DNA from: Pegoplata infirma | Lineage: Eukaryota; Arthropoda; Insecta; Diptera; Anthomyiidae | Direction: 5' to 3' | NCBI GenBank assembly: GCA_963921195.1 | Contig: OY992540.1 | Span: 188,899,576-188,963,575, forward strand | Length of the DNA: 64,000 nt | Part shown: piece by piece, positions 33,141-44,918 of the stretch | Position numbering within the stretch: position 1 is the stretch's first letter | Layout: each line of letters opens with the position of its first letter | Notes under the pieces: model-generated | The model's input: the letters and a program-made list of their open reading frames with translations, nothing else | The model's database searches: none | What the model was told of the DNA's origin: nothing | Made by a program: the position numbers and the translations under genes

Positions 33141-33599
33141 CTTTCTGATATGTATAAAACAATTCACACACATCGAAAGCCCAATAATTTTTCTATCCAA
33201 AACAGTTAAAAAAATTTAAAATCGATTGATAAGTTTCTGAATTACACGAGGTTTAGCGAGGTCATTCCGTATGTAACACATTAAAATTTTTGTCTAGGAT
33301 CCCAAAAAGGCTTTGCCTTACAAAAACCACCAAAAAAATACGTTAATCGATTGATTTTTTTAACCAAAGCTAATGACATATTATTTTGTATACTTCATAC
33401 TATTAAAATAACAAAAAGCCAATTTTAAATAGTCCGCGGTTAACAGCAACCAAGCAAAAAAACAAAATCATTCCTTTAAAACCCGAAGCAAAAGTCTGCG
33501 TACAGTATCGTTTGAGGTTAGTTTCCTAACTAAGTTTTTCATTTTTAACAACTAGTGGGATAGTCTTTGTGCTTTAGAACCTCTGCTAGTCTTTTCTGC

Positions 33600-34140
33600 A
33601 TTGATTGTACCAATTTTCTAGTTTATGCGGATTTTATATTCCAGCAAGCCTGCTCCATAACCTCTTCCAGCATCGTTTTTGGTGTTATTTGATGTGTACC
33701 AATTTTTTCCGAGAATATCCAACAAATGATTAATAGAGTTGAGGTCTGGTGATTGGGAAGTAGTTTTTTTATTGTTTGGATGTATTATTAAGCAGCCAAA
33801 TCTTCGCAATATCATCGTTATATATGGAGTAATTTTTTTGTTTGAGGAGATAATCACCCTGGAGACCCAATCTGATCGCACTTTTCTTAAAATTACCTTT
33901 AAATATATCTAGGTAACCTTTCTTATCCATCATTGACTCAATTGATTGCATTTGTCCAACTCCACTTGCCGCCATGCACTATCAAACCATTATAACTCCA
34001 CCCCTATATTTTACAGTACCACACAAGTTTTATCTTTTAAGAGCTGTACCGGTTTTTCTTCACACAATTTGTCTTTCCATGATTCCAAATATACAAAACT
34101 AACTTTCATCTGGAAATTTGACCATTTCCCAGAATGAAAG
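33600..34140 (-). pseudogene. Tc1 transposase C-terminal half, broken
   Basis: The frames contain a FSDESKF-like stretch (changed to NFQMKVSF), then ASGVGQMQSIESMMDKKGYL, FKGNFKKSAIRLGL, an AKIWLLNN stretch and SQSPDLNSINHLLDILGK. That is the order of the Tc1 DDE transposase C-terminal half, including SPDLNPIEHLWD changed to SPDLNSINHLLD. There are several frameshifts and the N-terminal DNA-binding domains are absent. Confidence 0.85.
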
Positions 34141-34199
34141 ACGTTTAAAAAGGAAATTTGTGTGGTAATGTAAAATATAGGGGTGGTGGTATAACAGTT

Positions 34200-34780
34200 T
34201 GGTGGTGAATAGTGGCAAGTGGAGTTGGACAAATGCAATTAATTGAGTCAATGATGGATAAGAAAGGTTACCTAGATATATTTAAAGGTAATTTTAAGAA
34301 AAGTGCGATCAGATTGGGTCTCCAGGGTGATTATCTCCTCAAACAAAAAATTACTCCATATATAACGCTGATATTGCGAAGATTTGGCTGCTTAATAATA
34401 CATCCAAACAATAAAAAAACTACTTCCCAATCACCAGGACTGTGATCACGTAAAACGATAGATAACTATCGTCGATTTTTGGAGCCTTGTTGCTCCTTAA
34501 CTAATCAAGATATTTCCAATTTTTTTAATGTTTCTGGATTAGACAACATTTTTCAATAATTTAATAAGGAAAAACTTTAAAATTTCCCTTCAAAACGATA
34601 TGTATTTTGATGTCGTTTTTGCATCGTCTATCGTTTTCGTTTTACGTGATTAGCCCCCAGACCTCAACTCTATTGATCATTTGTTGGATATTCTCGGAAA
34701 AAATGGTACACAACAAATAACATCAAAAACGATGCTGGAAGCAGGCTTGGTGGAATATAAAATCCGCATAAACTAGAAAA
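34200..34780 (+). pseudogene. Tc1 transposase C-terminal half, second broken copy
   Basis: The mirror copy reads ASGVGQMQLIESMMDKKGYL and TTSQSPGL on the + strand, then continues in another frame. At 34441-34660 it contains an extra segment of about 215 bp, opening with ATCACGTAAAACGATAG and closing near CTATCGTTTTCGTTTTACGT. That segment is absent from the other arm and is bounded by inverted sequences, so it is probably a small insertion. Confidence 0.8.
34441..34658. mobile_element. Small MITE inside the Tc1 copy
   Basis: The other arm runs directly from CACCAGAC-like sequence into CCTCAACTC. Here that junction is broken by about 215 bp whose ends, ATCACGTAAAACGATAG and the complement of CTATCGTTTTCGTTTTACGTGAT, form an inverted pair. 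No ORF. Confidence 0.6.
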
Positions 34781-35118
34781 TTGGTACAATCAATGCAGAA
34801 AAGACTAGCAGAGGTTCTAAAGCACAAAGACTATCCCACAAGTTGTTAAAAATTAAAAAAACTTAGTTAGGAAACTAACCTCAAACGATACTGTACGCAG
34901 ACTTTTGCTTCGGGTTTTAAAGAAATGATTTTGTTTTTTTGCTTGGTTGCTGTTAACCGCGGACTATTTAAAATTGGGTTTTTGTTATTTTAATAGTCTG
35001 AAGTATACAAAATAATATTTCATTAGCTTTGGTTAAAAAAATCAATCGATTAACGTATTTTTTTGGTGGTTTTTGTAAGGCAAAGCCTGTGTACGCAGAC
35101 TTATGCTTCTGAGTGTAT

Positions 35119-35369
35119 ATTCATGATCCTTGATCGATTTTAAGTCGATCTAGTGATGTCCGTCTGTCTGTCCGTCCGTCTGTTGAAATCGTGTTTTAGG
35201 CTATAAACCGGAACCGATTTAAACGCTTGGGGTACCAAAAGTTGCGTAATTATTATAGGAAGAACGAGTTTATTATTTTTTTAAGTCGGTCAGGTATTTT
35301 AAAAGTTATGAGTAAAAATGTAAAGGTACCTCTAAAATTTTGGTGTATTTCACACAGAAAAAATGCTAT
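35119..35369. other. Dipteran interspersed motif, no gene
   Basis: It includes GATGTCCGTCTGTCTGTCCG and TCCGTCTGTTGAAATCGTG. This phrase is, as I recall, widespread in fly genomes as part of interspersed repeats. It precedes the 5'-truncated LINE. No ORF. Confidence 0.5.
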
Positions 35370-36497
35370 AACTTGACACCCTTATCTGAACCGCATAGTT
35401 TGGCGGAAATTGACTGTCTGGTTGACCATATAATAAATGTTTGTAATAGGTGCCTGGATGCGTCTTGCCCCTCTGCAAAGCCAAGAGGGAAAAAAAAGCC
35501 ACCTTGGTGGTCAAATGAGTTGCAGACGAGCAGAGATTCCTGCAGAAAGCTCTTTAATAAGGCTAAATTTTCAAGAGCGGACGAGGACTGGTCTGCATAC
35601 AGGCTGCAACTTAAGAGTTATAAAAAGATAATCAGAAATGCAAAATGTGATTCTTGGAAAAACTTCTGTGGAAACATAGAAGACGTTTCTGAGGCATCCA
35701 GGCTGCGCAAGGTTCTGGCTTCTTCATCTTGCACTCTGGGTTACCTGAAAGATCCTAATGGGGTGTGGTCTTCCTCCAGTGGAGAGTCGCTGGATCTCCT
35801 TTTAAACACGCATTTTCCGGGCAATTCCATTACGCCGTTTCAAGCTTTGGAACGTTCTGACGCCCAAGCATCTGAAATTGCTTCGGAAATAATAAATATG
35901 CCAACATTAATCTGGGCGATAAAAAGCTTCAGGCCCTATAAATCCCCGGGACCTGATGGTATAATTCCGGCTGAGTTGCAGCAAGTGTCGGACTATATAG
36001 CCCCGATGCTGTATAATCTATCACAGCATGCATCAACTGGTCGTATATTCCTTTAAAATGGAGGGATACCAGAGTCGTATTTATCCCGAAGGCTGGGAAA
36101 AGTTCCCACACAGCTCCGAAGGATTTCAGACCAATTAGTCTGTCTTCTTTTTTGTTAAAGACAATGGAACGAATGATAGACTCATATTTGCGTAGAGTGA
36201 TTGACCCGAGGTTGCTTTCGACAAAGCAACATGCATACAGCAAGGGACGATCAACGGAAACAGCTCTTCATGAGCTCGTTGGTACCATCGAGAGATCGCT
36301 TTCGGTAAAGGAGTACACTATGGTGGCCTTTCTTGATATTGAGGGGGCTTTTAATAATGTCATCCCAGAATCGATAATTTTGGCATTGTCTGGTCTGCGA
36401 GTAAAGCGTGGGATCGTTTTAATGGTGGAAAACCTACTTGCCAATAGACGTAAAACGTCTGGATTGGGAGCGTCCGTCATATCTCTATTTGTCAATA

Positions 36498-37071
36498 CAC
36501 TCCAAAAATTATGTTAGTAAAATCAACTGAAAATGTCAGTTAAAATAACTACTTTGTAAGTTGTTTTGGGGTCAGCTGCTTTTTCAGTTAAATCAACTAA
36601 CAATGTTAGTTATTTTAACTGACCAAAAACAACTGACTTATGTAGTAAAAACTACTTACATTTGTAGTCAAAACAACTAAAATGTAGTAAAAATAAAAAT
36701 ATCAATAAATAATTTTTTTTAAAAAAATTTTTCAGAAAAAAATTTGAAGACCAAATTTTTTTAAAGTTTTTTTTAAAAAAAAAAAAAGTTGTGAAAAATA
36801 AAAAAAAACGAAATTTTTTTTTTTATTTTTTGGAAGAAAACTTTGAAAATTTTTCAGAGATAAAAAAAATAAAATTAACTAATTTAAATAACTGTTACTA
36901 CATCACAGTACTTTTTTGTTAGTTATTCAAAAAAACTACTTAAAATAACTAACAGAAATAGTTGTTTGATATTTTTCATACCAAAACAACTGACTTTGTA
37001 GTTGAAAACAACTAACTACTGTAAAATATACAAACAACTAGCATGTAGTAACTTACATAATTTTCTGAGTG
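36498..37071 (+). mobile_element. Element B inserted in the LINE RT domain
   Basis: 574 bp from CACTCCAAAAATTATG to CATAATTTTCTGAGTG with TA on each side. Deleting it with one TA joins GTCAATA to GGGGCACACCA and gives the RT motif N-R-G-T-P-Q in frame, so boundaries and duplication are confirmed by the host protein. Confidence 0.93.
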
Positions 37072-38493
37072 TAGGGGCACACCACAAGAAAGTGTTCTTT
37101 CGCCGCTTCTTTGGAACCTGGCACTGAATTCAATGCTGCTATCTCTAGAAGCACGTGGTTGTCATGTTGTCGCATATGCTGACGATGTCGCGATAGCCGT
37201 AAAGGGGAAGCATCTGCCAACATTGAGGGACATTCTTCAGGGCTCTCTGAAAGATCTGTCTAAATGGGCAAGAGACTGTGGTCTAGGAGTTAATCCAAGT
37301 AAAACAGAGCTTGTTTTGTTTACAAGGAAACATAAGATTCCTGTTTTTATCCTATTTCTCTGGACGGCACTGAAATCACCTTCTCAGATGGAGCCAAGTA
37401 TCTTGGAGTATTTCTAGATAGGAAGTTGAATTTCAGGCGTAATATTGAGGAACGGGTGAGAAAAGCAACGATTGCTTTATATTCCTGTAAAAGTGCCATT
37501 GGAAAACGATGGGGTTTTAGCCCTCAAGTCGTTCATTGGATCTATACAGCAGTAGTGCGTCCAATTTTGCTGTATGGAATCATTGTCTGGTGGCCTGCTT
37601 TAGAAACAAAAGCGAACTGTGTCTTTATCACGAAGGTACAGAGAATGGCGTCGATGTGCATCACTGGTGCTCTTCGTGCTACACCTACGGCTGCATTAGA
37701 AATCCTCCTTCACCGGATACCGTTGGACATATTGGGTAGACAGTATGCGGGTGCGTCGGCAATTAATATAACTTAATAGCACGCTGCAATGGAGGAGCAG
37801 CGATTGTGGCCATAGCGCGATCTTGAAGAAGATAACAATACCACAAAATGTGGACTGTGCGCCCTCTTTGAGCCTCTTTGAGCGCCACTTTACCACTATG
37901 ATACCATCCAGGGAGTCTTGGATGGGGGGGCATTCCGGGTAGTGGAGCCACCATAAATTTTTACACAGATGGATCGAGGCTGCACGAACGGGTGGGCTTT
38001 GGAGTCTATTGGGAAGAGCTTGGATTGAGCCTGGCTCGAAGATTGCCAGATCATTGCAGTGTTTACCAGGCAGAGATGCTGGCAATAAAAGAAGTGGCTG
38101 ACTGGTTGAGCTGCAATGTCTTGTCTACAACCGCAGTCAACATCTATACTGACAGTCAAGCCGCGGTCGAGTCCCTGGATTCAATCTGCCCTTAACTGCC
38201 GCACGTCTTTAAATGAGATGGCCAAGCAGTTTAACATACGACTCATATGGGTCCCAGGGCACAGAGACATTCCAGGGAATTGCAAAGCCGATGAGCTTGC
38301 AAGACTAGGAACTACCTTACAGGTTCCAACAGAATTGGAATGTGTTGGTGTGCCTATAGAAACTTGCAAGCAAAACCTACGGCTTTGTTCTGCGACGGAG
38401 ACTAATCAAAGATGGGCAAATGGATGGACGTGTGAGACAACACGACTGATTTGGCCTTCTCTTAATCAGGGGCGCACAAGTGAGCTGACATCG

Positions 38494-40290
38494 CACGTTG
38501 GGTTGAAATGGATCAAAAGTGGCGCTTTATTCAAAACTGAAAAAAAATTGTTTACAAAAATTATTAATTTAGGGTTAAAGTATACAAAATTACACTAAAA
38601 AATCTGTCACAACTATTATTCTGAGTTGTTTACTTTTCTTGCAATCCGCCGTCAAAATCAAATAATTTTTTGTGTTTTTGAATATGGTGCCAAAAATTGA
38701 AAATCAACTTATTTCTAGATTTTTTTTTGGTATTTATTCATTCAAAGGTAATTTTTTTATTATGGAACCATCAACTTCAGGCATTTTCGAATACATTTCT
38801 GTTTTTGGTTTTTTGAAAATTGTTGTAAAAATATTTTTGAAATTTTTTTGTAAAATGTTCCAAAATTGGAGTATTTTTAATACTTTATGGAATATAAAAA
38901 AAAATGTAAGAGGTTGTTATTGCTTATACATTATGATAATGAAGCATATGGTATAAGCTTTAATTTAAAAGAAAAAAAAACGTCCGCGTTTAATGCCGTT
39001 ATTTTTTTATTTAAGATTTTATGAAAAAAATACGGTCTCTTAAATAACACTTCATCACAAAAAAACAAAAAAGTTTCTGACCCAGAAACTAGACCCACTT
39101 ATCCTTATGTATTTTGACCTTCTAAAGTCGATTCTGCCATCAGAATTGAATTCTATAGTTGGGGTTTCCTGTGATTTACAAGGAAAGTCCGCAAAGTGAT
39201 CCCACCTAATTTCCTTGTGAATTTGACAAAGTTACAAAAATTTTTATATTTATTTCTGTATGTAGGGTGCAAGTCTGATTTATTACGTAGAAAATAAGAG
39301 TATTTTAAATAAAATCCGTCAAAAATAGCAAAAGTTACATGCATTTGAACAACAACGCGTTATTTCAGTTTTATACAAAAACAGTTGTATTTATGTTGTG
39401 AATCAATGCATTTTTGTTGAAATGCTAGTAACTTATGCAATTTTTGATGGATTTTATGAAAAAACCTCTTATTTTCTTCGTAATAAATCAGACTTGAACA
39501 TTACATACCGAAATAAAATTTTAAAAAATGTTAACTTATTGTTAGTCAAATTAACAAGGAAATCAGGTCAGTTCACTTTTGGGGACTTTCCTTGTAAATT
39601 AGAGAAAAACCCAACGATAGAATTTAATTCTGAACGCGGAATTGAATTTAGAAGGTAAAAATACATAAGTATTAGTGGTCTAGACCTTTTTGTGGGTCTT
39701 TGTAAGCTATATATAAACAAGTAAGAGTTTAAAATTCGGCTGTGCCAAATCTTTGATACCCTCCAACAAGCAAAAAATATAAAAATGACAGGGACGGTTT
39801 TTGTGGGTAGTGAGAAGGGGGCGGGGGCGGAGTTTGCAGATGTCTCTGGGTGGTGTAATATAATATCTGACAAATATGATAATAATAGTTCAGAATTACA
39901 ACTTTCCTGACTTTTTTATGGAAAATTTTATATTTGGTGTAACACAAAAATCCGACTTTGAACAAATTTTATGCAAGTATTAACACATTTTTATTTTTTA
40001 TTGTTTTAAATTTTTATTATCGCATTAAAAATACTTTAATTTGCAACTGTATTTATTAAATTATCGCTTTTGGTTTAAAAGTTACAGCTTAAATTGTGAA
40101 TCAAGTTCAATATTCAAGAAACACTAAAAAAATTCTGACAGGTTAAAAATAAATAAAAACCACATGTTTTCTCTTTAAAAGGGTGCTTTCTAATGTATTA
40201 TTTATCATTCATCAATTAAAAAATATTATATGTTAAAATTACTGCTTCCCTGAATAAAGCGCCACTTTGCCTCTCATTCAACCCAATGTG
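38494..40290. mobile_element. Transib-like non-autonomous transposon with 5-bp TSD
   Basis: The ends are CACGTTGGGTTGAA and, on the minus strand, CACATTGGGTTGAA, each continuing after about eight bases to AAAGTGGCGCTTTATTCA. CATCG lies at 38489-38493 and 40291-40295. Deleting the element with one CATCG restores an open LINE frame (T-S-L-P-R-G-E). A CAC(A/G)TTG start with a 5-bp duplication matches the Transib superfamily. No Transib transposase is seen. Inside, 39075-39715 is a separate inverted repeat. Confidence 0.8.
39075..39715. repeat. Inverted repeat, arms of about 300 bp
   Basis: Left arm 39088-39370, right arm about 39404-39690. Shared blocks (one in complement) include GGACTTTCCTTGTAAAT, CGTAATAAATCAGACTTG and TTTTGATGGATTTTAT. 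The centre is near 39385. After it, 39724-39775 has the phrase TTTAAAATTCGGCTGTGCCA and TTTGATACCCTCCA, a motif I recall as common in fly repeats. Confidence 0.8.
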
Positions 40291-40675
40291 CATCGCTTCC
40301 AAGAGGTGAGATTTCGACGGTGGTTTCTATAATTACCGGACACTGTCTTATAGGGAAGCACGCAGAGCGGTTAAATGTGCCGTCGAATGACTTTTTCCGA
40401 AGTTGCATGGATGAAGAGGAGTCGGAAACTATCGAACACTTTATTTGCCATTGCCCGGCACTTTCTGGTCAGAGACTTGCTTCACTGGGATCTAGGGAGC
40501 TGTACGATCTTTCTGATTTGTTCGGATGTCAAAATTCAATATCTGAGGATGTCAAAATTCAATAACTGGTTTAACAGGGACTAGTAGGGAAACCTATTAC
40601 GGTCCCGTGGTATCACAATGGACCTCAGAGTCTACGTGTGTTGACATAAAACGTCAGCAGCCACTTACAACCTAA

Positions 40676-41058
40676 CCTGACATCTATCTATAGAATATGA
40701 ACGAAACTTGGTATAGAATGTTATTTTATCATTCCTAACTCTCACAAAAAATTTGGACGGAATCGCACAATTGGGCGATGCACCAGAAATTTAACCCAAG
40801 ATTTTAAAATGCTTTATCTTGGCTCATGGCAAACATATTTAAATGAAATTTAAAATTGGTTAATATTTTATTATTCTCAGCATTTTGCTGGTTATTTTGG
40901 TACCAATTATGGCAAAATCGCTCTAGGGGTTAAGAAACTATGAGCAATTGAAGTTAATTTCAATATAAAGTTATGTCTCTAAATTCGAGAATCTATACCT
41001 AAAAACCAACAACTGACACCAAAATGGATAACAAAGTCTAAATTTATATTTTTTTTAG
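40676..41058 (+). other. Intron or upstream sequence before the first visible exon
   Basis: AT-rich, no ORF. It ends in a strong polypyrimidine tract, TTATATTTTTTTTAG, at 41058, a good splice acceptor. I saw no convincing promoter. Confidence 0.5.
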
Positions 41059-41059
41059 C

Positions 41060-41675
41060 ATGAATATTCAATATTTGATAGCTAGTGTACGTGGTCCTTT
41101 AGGTGCAACCTATGAAGAACTCTCTTTTTATCATAGACGACATCAAGTAACTTTGCTGTTTCATGTTATTTTACAAACTACCCATTCGAAACAATGGTAT
41201 TTCATTAAACCTCAGCTAGTGAGACTACGATCACTCTTAAATAATTGTACCCAAATGGATACTTGGAAACTTATATATTTTGCAAACAGTTGTAAAGGCA
41301 ACGAGTGTAACATACCGGCTTATCATCTTTTACACGGTGTTCTCGAGTGGAAATTTTTGGATTTATGTATTTTATATAAATATGATTTGAACGAGTCTTT
41401 AGCTACGGAATCTTCTGAAAAATCCAATGCTACTATTATAGGCCAATGTGAACGTATTATTGATGATTTGCTGATATGTTCAATATTTGTATATACAAAG
41501 AAACGTACTGCTGAATTGTTATATTCCTCACCATTTCCTTGCACTTGTATTAAAGAGCAATGGCTACTTTTACAATTCACCTTGCTTAAATGGTCTCTTA
41601 AGGGATCAGATGGAGTTACATTAACATTTTGGTCATTGTTTAATAAGGCTATGGATAAAATTAAAACTAAATTAG
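41060..41675 (+). CDS. MMS22L: MMS22L homologue, upstream coding exon
   Basis: 205 codons plus one base, ending at a good donor (TTAG/GTAAGTT). The exon probably begins at 41059 after the acceptor TTTTTTTTAG. The ATG at 41060 is the first Met of the visible frame but perhaps not the true start. The segment FPCTCIKEQWLLLQFTLL matches the conserved C-x-C-I-K-E-L-W segment of vertebrate MMS22L as I remember it. Vertebrate proteins are about 1240 residues, so about 200 N-terminal residues are expected further upstream, and none could be found in this window. MMS22L with TONSL acts at stalled or collapsed replication forks in the nucleus and promotes RAD51 loading. That role is inferred from homology. 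Confidence 0.8.
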
Positions 41676-41715
41676 GTAAGTTAACATTTTCATTTTAATA
41701 ATCGAATAGACTATA

Positions 41716-41846
41716 ATGTGGAGTTCACACTTACGACCTTAAACAAGTTGTTCAAGAAAACACCAGTAACAGAATATGACACAGAACAGACTTTTTTAAA
41801 CACGTCGCCCTTAAACACTCAAAAACTGCAAGTGTGAACCCCACAT
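41716..41846. mobile_element. 131-bp MITE
   Basis: ATGTGGAGTTCACACTTACG at the left and, on the minus strand, ATGTGGGGTTCACACTTGCA at the right, with about 90 bp between. The flanks are AT-rich and the duplication is unclear (GACTATA on the left, AAGAAAGATATAGTC on the right). Non-coding. Confidence 0.65.
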
Positions 41847-42948
41847 AAGAAAGATATAGTCGGTGAAAGCTGACTCCTGATCACTGATGCCAACTTTTTT
41901 TGACAAAAACCCGCTAAATCAGGAAAAAAAATCTCCAGAAAACACCAAATTCAAAAACAGAAAATAAATTTAGCTATTAAATAGCTAAATATCATGAAAT
42001 TTGAAGAGTAACGGTTTTTTTGAAAAAAATATAACGGTTTTTTGAACAAATATAACGTTTTTTGAAAAAATATAACGGTTTGTTGAAAAAATGTAACGTT
42101 TTTTTAATAATGTATGTATTAGCTATTAAAACAGTTTAATTGTTATAAAACGACAGTTTTTTAACAAAGCCAGTTTAAAAATTACAGAATCGAATACACC
42201 TGTTTTGGTCATAGCCAAATATTCGGACAAATTGATACTATTCGGCCAAAACCGAAGCCGAATATTAAAAACAAATATTTATGTATGAAAAACAAGAAAA
42301 AAAGTTAAATTAGACTTACAAGGGAGGTCTCCCTGGTTCACCCCGATCTTCGTGAAATTTGGAGATATTGTTCAGAACGAAAATTAATTCAAAACGTATT
42401 TTTTTTAGCGGCCCATGCTCAAAGGTATTTAAAAGACATATCTCTTAGTGCTAACAACATGCAAAAAAAAGTTAATATTTTCAACTGATTAACAAAAATG
42501 TAATAAAATTTTTCCACTTTACTCAATATGACAAAAAGCTGTGCATGTTTGGCCAACACCAAAAAGGGAAGTCTCACTAGTGTCACCCGAGGATCTTTAT
42601 GGAATTGGTTTTATTTTGTAGAGCAGAAAAAATAAAGGGAAAAGTATTTTTTTAGCGGTCCAAATTAATGTTTCGGGGGAAGAAACAGTAAGATTTTAGT
42701 TTTTTTCGCTTATCCCCCACCTTATGCAAGGAAACCTACCCAGCCAGAAATTGCCAACCGTTCCAAAAAAAAAGTACTGGGAAAGCAACTTTTTTTTGTA
42801 TACCAAGCTCTTTTTAGTAAAGTACTTGGTTTTACCGAACTAATTACTTTGCTAACACTTTTTTACCAAACTAAAGGCGGTTTATATTATTAATTTGAAA
42901 TATTTTTTTTTTAATAATTTTACTAAATTTTAACATTTAAAAAAACTG

Positions 42949-44918
42949 TTAATTATGTAATAAAGCAATTGCAATGGTGTCATTATAAAATTTAGTAAGA
43001 ATACATTTTGATTCTACTATATTGATACTGATTTCAATGTTATTTTTATCTAATTTATTAACATTGTAGAGTCCTATTTCTCTTGATGGTAGTGGAAATT
43101 GAAAAAAATCGCTACATTCAGTGAAAATATTGCCCTTCAAAAATATATCATCACTTTTGTATTTAGACTGCTTTCTACTAAAAATTTCAGTAACGATAAT
43201 AACGTTTTTATTGTCGAGTAAACATACGTTATCTGGATGAATAGGTTTTATTTTAAAACCTTTAATGTTTACGAAAGAAAATACAACTTTTGATTCCGAG
43301 CTTTGTTTTATATTTCCTAGAGAGTATTTGGAATTTCTATTAAGCGGATATAGCAATGGAATATTATTAACTGAGTTATCGGAACGAAAAATATGTAGTT
43401 TTCTTTGGATTTGAGCAATTAGTTGGGGATTTTATAATAGGTTTTAAATAACCAAGACTGTTTTCAAAATCAAATGGCGAAAACTGTGATATAGGGGCGC
43501 CCATATTAGCTACATCGTCTGCAATGTGAATTAAGTTGTGAATGTTCATTGTTTGGGAATTAGAACCGTAAAAACTTGGCATAAGTTCGACAAATGTTCT
43601 TAAAATCTGCTTAGCAAACTTATTTTTTAATGTAGCCAATTTCTTTGATGATAAAATTCTGCATGCCGTGTAAAGAATTAAAAAATGCTTGTATTGATCA
43701 GATTTTAAAACGTTTTTTAATATGATACCTCCACCGTATAATAAAAAAAAATCGGAATTGTGTTGCTTTCCAGTTTCCTATATCATATAAATCGAATGAC
43801 TTCCTCTGAAACTCTGATGTAATATCTTGAGACAAATTTAAAAAGTTTTTTTTGTAAAACAGCAACATTTTCTGTAGAAATAAATGAAAATGATTTCTTA
43901 TAAATCATCTTTTGAAGCAAATATTTGCTTATGCCGAGATGCTACATATGCATCTCATCCAGAACAACATTCTTGACTAGGTCAATATTTAAAATTTCAA
44001 GTAGTGGGCTATTTTCCTTTGTTAAATGATGTTCTGAATTTATTTTTTCTTTAAATGGCTGCAAAGTCCTTTCATCGCAGTTAATTTCTTTAAAAACTCG
44101 AGTTTTGTTATCTGTTTCTCCTCGTACTGTGCATCTTTCACAGGAAAAAAATCCAGTATGGCTTTTAGTGCACCTAATAAAGGCACGGGCAGGCATATCG
44201 CAACAGAATGCTAGAACTTTAAAGTTAAAAATATTTTCCACTTATATTTACACCTTTAAAAATAAAACCAAAATTAATCTTGAATTCCTTTTTTTAGAAA
44301 TATTATACCTTCATTTATTAACAAATTGGATTCCACAACGACTTCTTCCAAAAACTCTTGTGAGGAATATGGTTTTGAATTTCCGTAATATAAGCCTATT
44401 AAAAAAGGTTTACTCATATAATCTGGTGCAAACACTTTTCCCATAATAGACCAAAAACCTTTTTTGGATTTGTTAAAGACATCCATGCCATCCACATGAA
44501 TTATCAACGATATACCTGCCTCAACATACAGTTTAGGGTTCACAATATCAACAAGATTTTATTTTATTCCAAAATACTGGAATTTCCCAAAAGTGTCATC
44601 TGAACTTTTCATAATTTTTGTGCAACCGCTTACAGCTGAAATTCCTAGCAATGTTTTAGAGGATTTTGGTAGTGACGTATATCCTTCTTCTCTCAAAACT
44701 ATTAAAAGTTCATAGATTGACTTTTGAATTAGGGTTTTTATATTTCTTAAAACCCAATTCTTTAACCTGAGCTCTAAATGGCCGTTAATAAGGTTGCTAA
44801 AATCAGTTTCCGTTGTTTCAGGTATAAAATCCTCTGTACTAGATGAGGACATCGCTGTCAACTTCACAAAAAAATTCCTCATCCGTTGTTTCAAGATTTT
44901 GAGCATCAATAAATTCAT
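42949..44918 (-). pseudogene. CMC/EnSpm-type transposase, degenerate
   Basis: On the minus strand, in N-to-C order: 44918-44559 (a R-x-W-x-L/V-R-N... LREEGYTSLPKSSKTLL region), 44543-44274 (IIHVDGMDVFNKSKKGFWSI and PFLIGLYYGNSKPYSSQEFL), 44241-43942 (FCCDMPARAFIRCTKSHTG, FSCERC and LVKNVVLDEMHM), 43639-43376 (IHNLIHIADDVANMGAP and FPFEN-like FDFENSLGYL) and 43356-42949 (C-terminal VFSFVNIKGFKI... GLYNVNKL). This is the motif order I know from animal EnSpm-type transposases. Frames are broken at four or more places, and 43640-43940 is badly decayed. The product would have been a nuclear DNA transposase. Confidence 0.82.

Larger units (their letters stand above)
33300..35118. mobile_element. 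Tc1-like transposon, inverted dimer
   Basis: Two partial Tc1 copies face each other around 34145. The arms share ATCGATTAACGTATTTTTTT, CCGCGGTTAACAGCAACCAA (or its complement) and the transposase fragments below. The right side ends GTGTACGCAGACTTATGCTT then CTGAGTG before TA, a possible Tc1 terminus. The left side has no such end. The structure forms a hairpin with arms of about 840-950 bp. Confidence 0.8.
35370..40580 (+). pseudogene. LINE ORF2 protein remnant (RT, RNase H, C-terminal CCHC)
   Basis: 35370-36040 reads the pre-RT linker and the RT motif SFRPYKSPGPDGIIPAEL. The frame shifts near 36040, then IPKAGK, FRPISLSS and LDIEGAFNN follow. After the B insertion RGTPQE and AYADDVAIAV (catalytic DD kept) follow. 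The frame shifts again near 37360, then KYLGVFLDRKLNF. A stop lies at 37774. RNase H reads FYTDGSRL, then EMLAIKEV and IYTDSQAAV, so D-E-D are kept, with a further frame change near 38190 and PGHRDIPGNCKADELA. After the second insertion the C-terminal GHCLIGKHAERL and C-x-D-E-E-E-x-E-T-x-E-H-x-x-C-x-C follow. It is dead: at least three frameshifts, a stop and two insertions. Confidence 0.88.
35370..40675 (+). mobile_element. 5'-truncated LINE with RNase H domain, split by two DNA transposons
   Basis: The LINE parts are 35370-36497, 37074-38493 and 40291-40675. The endonuclease is missing (5' truncation). Reverse transcriptase, RNase H and a C-terminal Cys/His region follow in order. The 3' end is near ACTTACAACCTAA, shared with 12362-12426. 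Interruptions are element B (36498-37071, TA duplication) and a Transib-like element (38494-40290, CATCG duplication). RNase H after RT suggests the I or LOA group. Confidence 0.9.

Noticed and set aside
35140..35200. GTCTGTCTGTCCGTCCG stretch as a new microsatellite
   Set aside because: This phrase is, as I recall, a widespread part of fly interspersed repeats; not novel.
44105..44446. Plus-strand 113-codon ORF
   Set aside because: Antisense to the CMC transposase remnant, which has the recognisable motifs.
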